Below, one piece after another: positions 59,716 through 64,000 of a DNA stretch of 64,000 nt. The first letter of the stretch is position 1. Each line of letters begins with the position of its first letter. The notes below the pieces were generated by a model. The model was not told where the DNA came from, did no database searches, and worked only from the letters and a program-made list of their open reading frames with translations. The stretch is from Pseudoponticoccus marisrubri (GTDB lineage Bacteria; Pseudomonadota; Alphaproteobacteria; Rhodobacterales; Rhodobacteraceae): NCBI RefSeq assembly GCF_001482405.1, contig NZ_LPXO01000001.1, positions 124,001 to 188,000 on the forward strand, read 5' to 3'. Made by a program: the position numbers and the translations under genes.

Positions 59716-62127
59716 TCAGTGCGCGGTGGCGCCGGCCGTGCTGTCCTCGCCCGAAATGTTGCGGGCCGCGGCGGCCGCTTCTTCAGCCGCTTCATCCCAC
59801 TCGATCGGCTCGGGCTTGTCGATCAGCGCGGCCTCCAGCACTTCCGAGACGTGGCTGACGGGGATGATCTTGAGCCCGTCCTTCACGTTGTCGGGCAGTT
59901 CGGCCAGATCCTTCTCGTTCTCCTGCGGGATGAATACCGTGGTGATTCCGCCACGCAGGGCCGCCAGAAGCTTCTCTTTCAGCCCGCCAATGGCCAGCGC
60001 ATTGCCCCGCAGCGTGACCTCGCCCGTCATGGCGACATCCTTGCGCACGGGGATGTTGGTCAGCACCGACACGATCGAGGTGACCATGGCCAAGCCGGCC
60101 GAGGGGCCGTCCTTGGGCGTGGCGCCCTCGGGGACGTGGACGTGGATGTCCAGCTTGTCGAAGCGCGGCGGCTTGACCCCGATCTGCGGCGCGATGGAGC
60201 GCACATAGGACGAGGCCGCGTCGATCGACTCCTTCATCACGTCGCCCAGCTTGCCGGTGGTCTTCATCCGACCCTTGCCCGGCAGGCGCAGCGCCTCGAT
60301 CTGCAGCAGGTCGCCGCCCACGCTGGTATAGGCCAGCCCGGTGACGACACCGACCTGGTGCTCGTCCTCGGCCAGGCCATAGCGGAACTTCCGCACGCCC
60401 AGATAGTCATCAAGATTGTCCGACTCCACCGAGACGGTGTCGGTCTCCTTCTTGACGATCTTGGTCACGGCCTTCCGCGCCAGCTTGGCGATCTCGCGCT
60501 CGAGGTTCCGCACCCCGGCCTCGCGCGTGTAGTAGCGCACGATGTCGGTAAGCGCCCCGTCGGTGACCGAGAACTCCTTGCCCTTCAGCCCGTGGTTCTT
60601 GACCTGCTTGTCCAGCAGGTGCCGCTTGGCGATCTCGATCTTCTCGTCCTCGGTGTAACCCGACAGCGAGATGATCTCCATCCGGTCCAGCAGCGGCCCC
60701 GGCATGTTGTAACTGTTCGCCGTGGTGACGAACATCACGTTGGACAGGTCGTACTCCACCTCGAGATAGTGGTCGACGAAGGTGCCGTTCTGCTCGGGGT
60801 CGAGCACTTCCAGCATGGCCGAGGCCGGGTCGCCACGGAAGTCCTGCCCCATCTTGTCGATCTCGTCGAGCAGGATGAGCGGGTTCGTGGTCTTGGCCTT
60901 TTTCAGCGCCTGGATGATCTTGCCCGGCATCGAGCCGATATAGGTCCGGCGGTGGCCGCGGATCTCGGATTCGTCACGCACACCGCCCAGGCTGATGCGG
61001 ATGAACTCGCGCCCCGTGGCGCGTGCCACCGACTTGCCCAGCGAGGTCTTGCCCACGCCCGGCGGGCCGACGAGGCAGAGGATCGGACCCTTCAGCTTCT
61101 TCGAGCGCGCCTGCACCGCGAGATACTCGACGATGCGCTCCTTGACCTTGTCGAGGCTGTAGTGATCGGCATCCAGGATGTCCTGCGCCTTGTTCAGGTC
61201 CTTCTTGACGCGGCTCTTCACGCCCCACGGGATGGACAGCATCCAGTCGAGGTAGTTGCGCACCACGGTGGCCTCGGCCGACATGGGCGACATGTTCTTG
61301 AGCTTCTTCAGCTCGGCCTCGGCCTTCTCGCGCGCCTCCTTGGACAGCTTGGTCTCGGCGATACGCTCTTCCAGCTCGGCCACTTCGCCTTCGCCATCCT
61401 CGCCGTCGCCCAGCTCCTTCTGAATGGCCTTCATCTGCTCATTCAGGTAGTACTCGCGCTGGGTCTTCTCCATCTGGCTCTTGACCCGGGTCTTGATCTT
61501 CTTCTCGACCTGCAGGACCGACATCTCGCCCTGCATCAGGCCATAGACCTTCTCCAGCCGCTCCGAGACCGACAGCGTCTCCAGCAGGTCCTGCTTCTGC
61601 GGCACCTCGATGCCCAGATGACCGGCGACAAGATCGGCCAGCTGCGCCGGCTCGGTCGCCTCGCCCACGGCGGACAGCGCCTCTTCGGGGATGTTCTTCT
61701 TGACCTTGGCGTAGCGCTCGAACTCTTCGGCCACGGTGTGCACCAGCGCCTCGATCGCGGCCTGATCGCCGGGCATCTCGGTCAGGTACTCGGCCCGGGC
61801 CTCGAAGAAGTTCTCGTTCTCGAGGTATTCGTCGATGCGCACGCGGGTGCGGCCCTCGACCAGAACCTTGACGGTGCCGTCGGGCAGTTTCAGCAGCTGC
61901 AGCACGTTGGCCAGCACGCCGGCCTTGTAGATGCCGCCGGTGTCCGGATCGTCCACCGAGGGGTCGATCTGGCTGGCCAGCAGGATCTGCTTGTCGTCAT
62001 TCATCACCTCTTCGAGCGCGCGGACGGATTTGTCACGGCCCACGAAGAGCGGCACGATCATGTGCGGGAACACAACGATATCGCGCAGCGGCAGCACCGG
62101 GTACGAAGGATTGAGGGGCTGTTTCAT
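59716..62127 (-). CDS. lon: Lon ATP-dependent protease
   Basis: Start at ATG 62127 ([16 protein letters not shown]) with AAAAAGGAAA upstream; the open frame beyond is not protein-like. 803 residues: LON substrate-binding domain to about 200, coiled coil, AAA+ module with Walker A GPPGVGKT and Walker [10 protein letters not shown], and a protease domain with [12 protein letters not shown] holding the catalytic Ser, then a Lys about 43 residues later in [12 protein letters not shown]. It degrades misfolded and short-lived regulatory proteins in the cytoplasm. A sigma-32-like promoter lies 80 bases upstream. Confidence 0.97.
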   Translation of the reverse strand: MKQPLNPSYPVLPLRDIVVFPHMIVPLFVGRDKSVRALEEVMNDDKQILLASQIDPSVDDPDTGGIYKAGVLANVLQLLKLPDGTVKVLVEGRTRVRIDEYLENENFFEARAEYLTEMPGDQAAIEALVHTVAEEFERYAKVKKNIPEEALSAVGEATEPAQLADLVAGHLGIEVPQKQDLLETLSVSERLEKVYGLMQGEMSVLQVEKKIKTRVKSQMEKTQREYYLNEQMKAIQKELGDGEDGEGEVAELEERIAETKLSKEAREKAEAELKKLKNMSPMSAEATVVRNYLDWMLSIPWGVKSRVKKDLNKAQDILDADHYSLDKVKERIVEYLAVQARSKKLKGPILCLVGPPGVGKTSLGKSVARATGREFIRISLGGVRDESEIRGHRRTYIGSMPGKIIQALKKAKTTNPLILLDEIDKMGQDFRGDPASAMLEVLDPEQNGTFVDHYLEVEYDLSNVMFVTTANSYNMPGPLLDRMEIISLSGYTEDEKIEIAKRHLLDKQVKNHGLKGKEFSVTDGALTDIVRYYTREAGVRNLEREIAKLARKAVTKIVKKETDTVSVESDNLDDYLGVRKFRYGLAEDEHQVGVVTGLAYTSVGGDLLQIEALRLPGKGRMKTTGKLGDVMKESIDAASSYVRSIAPQIGVKPPRFDKLDIHVHVPEGATPKDGPSAGLAMVTSIVSVLTNIPVRKDVAMTGEVTLRGNALAIGGLKEKLLAALRGGITTVFIPQENEKDLAELPDNVKDGLKIIPVSHVSEVLEAALIDKPEPIEWDEAAEEAAAAARNISGEDSTAGATAH

Positions 62128-62206
62128 GCTCGCGTTTCCTTTTTGGCAAGACGGTCCGGCCCCGCTTGGCGGCAGCGTGGCCCGTCTCCGGTTATGAGGG
62201 TTACAG

Positions 62207-62232
62207 GTGGGGTATCCGCCCGGGAATTCAAG
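62207..62232 (-). promoter_or_regulatory. Sigma-32-like heat-shock promoter of lon
   Basis: On the minus strand CTTGAA (62227-62232) and CCCCAC (62207-62212) are separated by 14 bases, near the heat-shock consensus CTTGAA-N13-15-CCCCAT. It is 80 bases upstream of the lon start, as expected for a heat-inducible protease. Confidence 0.6.
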
Positions 62233-62601
62233 CCGAGCCCCCCGTCCCTCCTTGCTGGAAAGATGGCCCTCCTGACCGCCATCCGCAAGGCGGCAAATCC
62301 GCGGGCGCGCGCAGGGCCGGCCTGTGGATCGGCGGTCACGGGCGGGACATTGGGCAACACGCGCGGCCCGCGCCCGCGACATGGGCGGGATCCTGCCGGA
62401 CGGCACGGCAAAAGTGACACATCAATCCTGCGCACCACCATTGTTTTCAAATGACTTTTCAGCAAGATACTCAACCAATCCTGTATCAATTCGCAGAATC
62501 TTCATTTTACACGCGCCCCGTCCAGCGTTAGATCCCCGTGCAACGCCCCATCCGCGCGCGGCGCGACGGGGCCTTTCAGGCACGCGGAAAGGAACGGGCA
62601 C
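62233..62601. other. Intergenic region between lon and sqdB
   Basis: About 370 bases with no gene seen. The part at 62430-62515 is AT-richer and is the probable promoter of the sqd operon; AAAGGAA precedes the sqdB ATG. Confidence 0.4.
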
Positions 62602-63819
62602 ATGCGCATTGCAATCCTCGGGGGCGACGGTTTCGTCGGCTGGCCCACCACCCTGCATCTCAGCGAGACCGGGCACGAGGTCCATATCGTCGACAACCTC
62701 TCGCGCCGCTGGATCGACGCCGAGCTGGGCGTGCAGTCGCTGACCCCCATCGATTCGATCCAGGAGCGCTGCCGCATCTGGAAACAGGTCACCGGCCGGG
62801 CGCTGCAGTTCCACCTGCTCGACCTCGCCAACGAGTACGAGCGGCTGAAGACCTGGCTCGAGACCGTCAAGCCCGACGCGATCGTGCATTTCGCCGAACA
62901 GCGCGCGGCGCCCTACTCGATGAAGACCGACCGCCACAAGGTCTATACCGTCAACAACAATGTCAGCTGCACGCACAACCTGCTGGCGGCGATGGTCGAG
63001 ACCGGCTGCGACGCGCATCTCGTGCACCTGGGCACGATGGGCGTCTACGGCTATTCCAGCGTCGGCGCCGCCATCCCCGAGGGCTATCTCGACGTGCAGA
63101 TCGACACGCCCTCCGGACCCAAGGGACAGGAGATCCTTTATCCCACGCGGCCCGGCTCGGTCTATCACATGACCAAGAGCCTCGATCAGATCCTGTTCCA
63201 GTTCTACGCCCAGAATGACGGGCTGCGCATCACCGACCTGCACCAGGGCATCGTCTGGGGCACCCATACCGACCAGACCCGCCGGCATGAGCAGCTGATC
63301 AACCGCTTCGATTATGACGGCGATTACGGCACGGTGCTGAACCGCTTCCTGATCCAGGCCGCGATCGGCTATCCGCTGACCGTGCATGGCACCGGCGGCC
63401 AGACCCGCGCCTTCATCCATATCCAGGACTCGGTGCGCTGCGTCGACCTGGCCCTGCAGGATGCACCGCGCGCAGGTGACAGGGTGAAGATCTTCAACCA
63501 GATGACCCAGACCCGCCGCGTCCGCGACCTGGCCGAGATGGTGGCCGGGCTGACCGGCTCCGAGATCCGCTACCTGCCCAACCCCCGCAAGGAAGCGGCC
63601 GAGAACGATCTCGAGGTGAAGAACGACCAGTTCCTCGCCCTCGGGCTCGACCCGATCACCCTGCAGGAGGGGCTGCTGAGCGAGGTGGTCGAGGTGGCCG
63701 GCAAGTATGCCCACCGCATCGACCGCAGCCGCGTGCCGGCCGTCTCGGCCTGGACGCGCGAACATGGCGCCCGGGTCGAGCATGACCCCGAGGGCACGCG
63801 CCTGAAATCCGTGTCATGA
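62602..63819 (+). CDS. sqdB: UDP-sulfoquinovose synthase
   Basis: 405 residues of the extended SDR family. GGDGFVGW at about 7-14 is the NAD-binding motif. MGVYGYSS, with catalytic Thr nearby (LVHLGTMG), and YHMTKSLDQ as the Tyr-x3-Lys pair follow. RRWIDAELGVQSLTPI and QGIVWGTHTDQTRRHEQLINRFDYDGDYGTVLNRFL are typical SQD1/SqdB stretches. It makes UDP-sulfoquinovose from UDP-glucose and sulfite for the sulfolipid SQDG. It overlaps the next gene by 4 bases. Confidence 0.95.
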   Translation: MRIAILGGDGFVGWPTTLHLSETGHEVHIVDNLSRRWIDAELGVQSLTPIDSIQERCRIWKQVTGRALQFHLLDLANEYERLKTWLETVKPDAIVHFAEQRAAPYSMKTDRHKVYTVNNNVSCTHNLLAAMVETGCDAHLVHLGTMGVYGYSSVGAAIPEGYLDVQIDTPSGPKGQEILYPTRPGSVYHMTKSLDQILFQFYAQNDGLRITDLHQGIVWGTHTDQTRRHEQLINRFDYDGDYGTVLNRFLIQAAIGYPLTVHGTGGQTRAFIHIQDSVRCVDLALQDAPRAGDRVKIFNQMTQTRRVRDLAEMVAGLTGSEIRYLPNPRKEAAENDLEVKNDQFLALGLDPITLQEGLLSEVVEVAGKYAHRIDRSRVPAVSAWTREHGARVEHDPEGTRLKSVS

Positions 63820-64000
63820 CGGCGATGGTCGCGGATCGGCCGGCGCGCGGCCGGCAGGCCTATGTGACGCTGGTCACCAATGCCGATTTCGCGCTGGGGG
63901 CGCAGGCGCTGCTGAGCTCGCTGCGCCAGAGCGGCACCGAGGCCGACCTCGTCGTCCTGCACACCGACGCGGTCGCGCCCGACGTGCTGGCCCCGCTGTC
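63816..64000 (+). CDS. sqdD: Glycosyltransferase family 8, SqdD-like (5' part)
   Basis: ATG at 63816 overlaps the sqdB stop (ATGA). The 61 visible residues include AYVTLVTNADFALGAQALLSSL and DLVVLHTD, the beginning of a GT8-type fold. In Rhodobacter the sqdBDC operon has SqdD in this place, a glycosyltransferase needed for sulfolipid synthesis. The gene runs out of the window. Confidence 0.8.
   Translation, partial: MTAMVADRPARGRQAYVTLVTNADFALGAQALLSSLRQSGTEADLVVLHTDAVAPDVLAPL

Noticed and set aside
59719-62454. 911-codon open frame opposite lon
   Set aside because: Same reason: a GC-skewed antisense frame of lon with Leu/His/Asp-rich nonsense composition and no ribosome site.

Overview
The window looks like the chromosome of a marine alphaproteobacterium of the Rhodobacterales (Roseobacter/Paracoccus type). 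Supporting signs are the high-GC chromosomal part, a sulfolipid operon starting sqdB-sqdD, a TRAP transporter beside carbohydrate ABC genes, FCD-type GntR regulators, a tailed HU protein and alphaproteobacterial tRNAs. This placement is inferred from gene content; no rRNA gene is present.

Region 1 (1 to about 22,785) is the right part of an integrative conjugative or mobilisable element with lower GC than its flank. On the minus strand it carries a six-gene surface/conjugation operon (VirD4-like ATPase, small membrane proteins, secreted proteins, a von Willebrand A gene broken by an in-frame stop). Next come a non-coding stretch with a 78-79 bp tandem hairpin repeat and a four-gene defence operon: RHH regulator, N6-adenine methylase, type IIG restriction-modification enzyme, SMC-like AAA ATPase. 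On the plus strand are ArdC antirestriction protein and several small accessory genes with long structured leaders, one a predicted GIY-YIG nuclease with a possible PUA/EVE-like sensor. MobC and a relaxase lie at the right edge, followed by a tRNA-3'-end-like sequence that probably marks the attachment site.

Region 2 (22,795 to 42,110) is an alginate/uronate catabolic locus. An ABC importer (binding protein, two permeases, ATPase) would bring in oligo-alginate. A PL15 exo-lyase of the Atu3025 type cuts it to unsaturated monomers, KdgF linearises them, and an SDR and/or a beta-hydroxyacid dehydrogenase would reduce the product to 2-keto-3-deoxygluconate (KDG). The local KDG kinase gene is a decayed remnant next to the element boundary. 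A TRAP transporter, a ManD-like dehydratase, a Gfo/Idh oxidoreductase and two GntR paralogues share a 12-bp palindromic operator, CTRGNATNCYAG, seen five times in three promoter regions.

Region 3 (42,400 to 53,580) holds an aldehyde dehydrogenase/GST/NAD(P)-binding operon, a gentisate-like module (FAD hydroxylase, fumarylpyruvate hydrolase, maleylpyruvate isomerase, LysR) without a ring-cleaving dioxygenase, and an aminotransferase with an EutB-EutC pair. Region 4 (53,709 to 57,872) is a wrecked island between tRNA-Met and tRNA-Val: an AlpA-like remnant, an IS3 element with an IS1111-type element inside it, and a truncated integrase. Region 5 (57,872 to 64,000) is core genome: lipoprotein, second tRNA-Val, HU, small exported protein, lon with a sigma-32-like promoter, and sqdB-sqdD.
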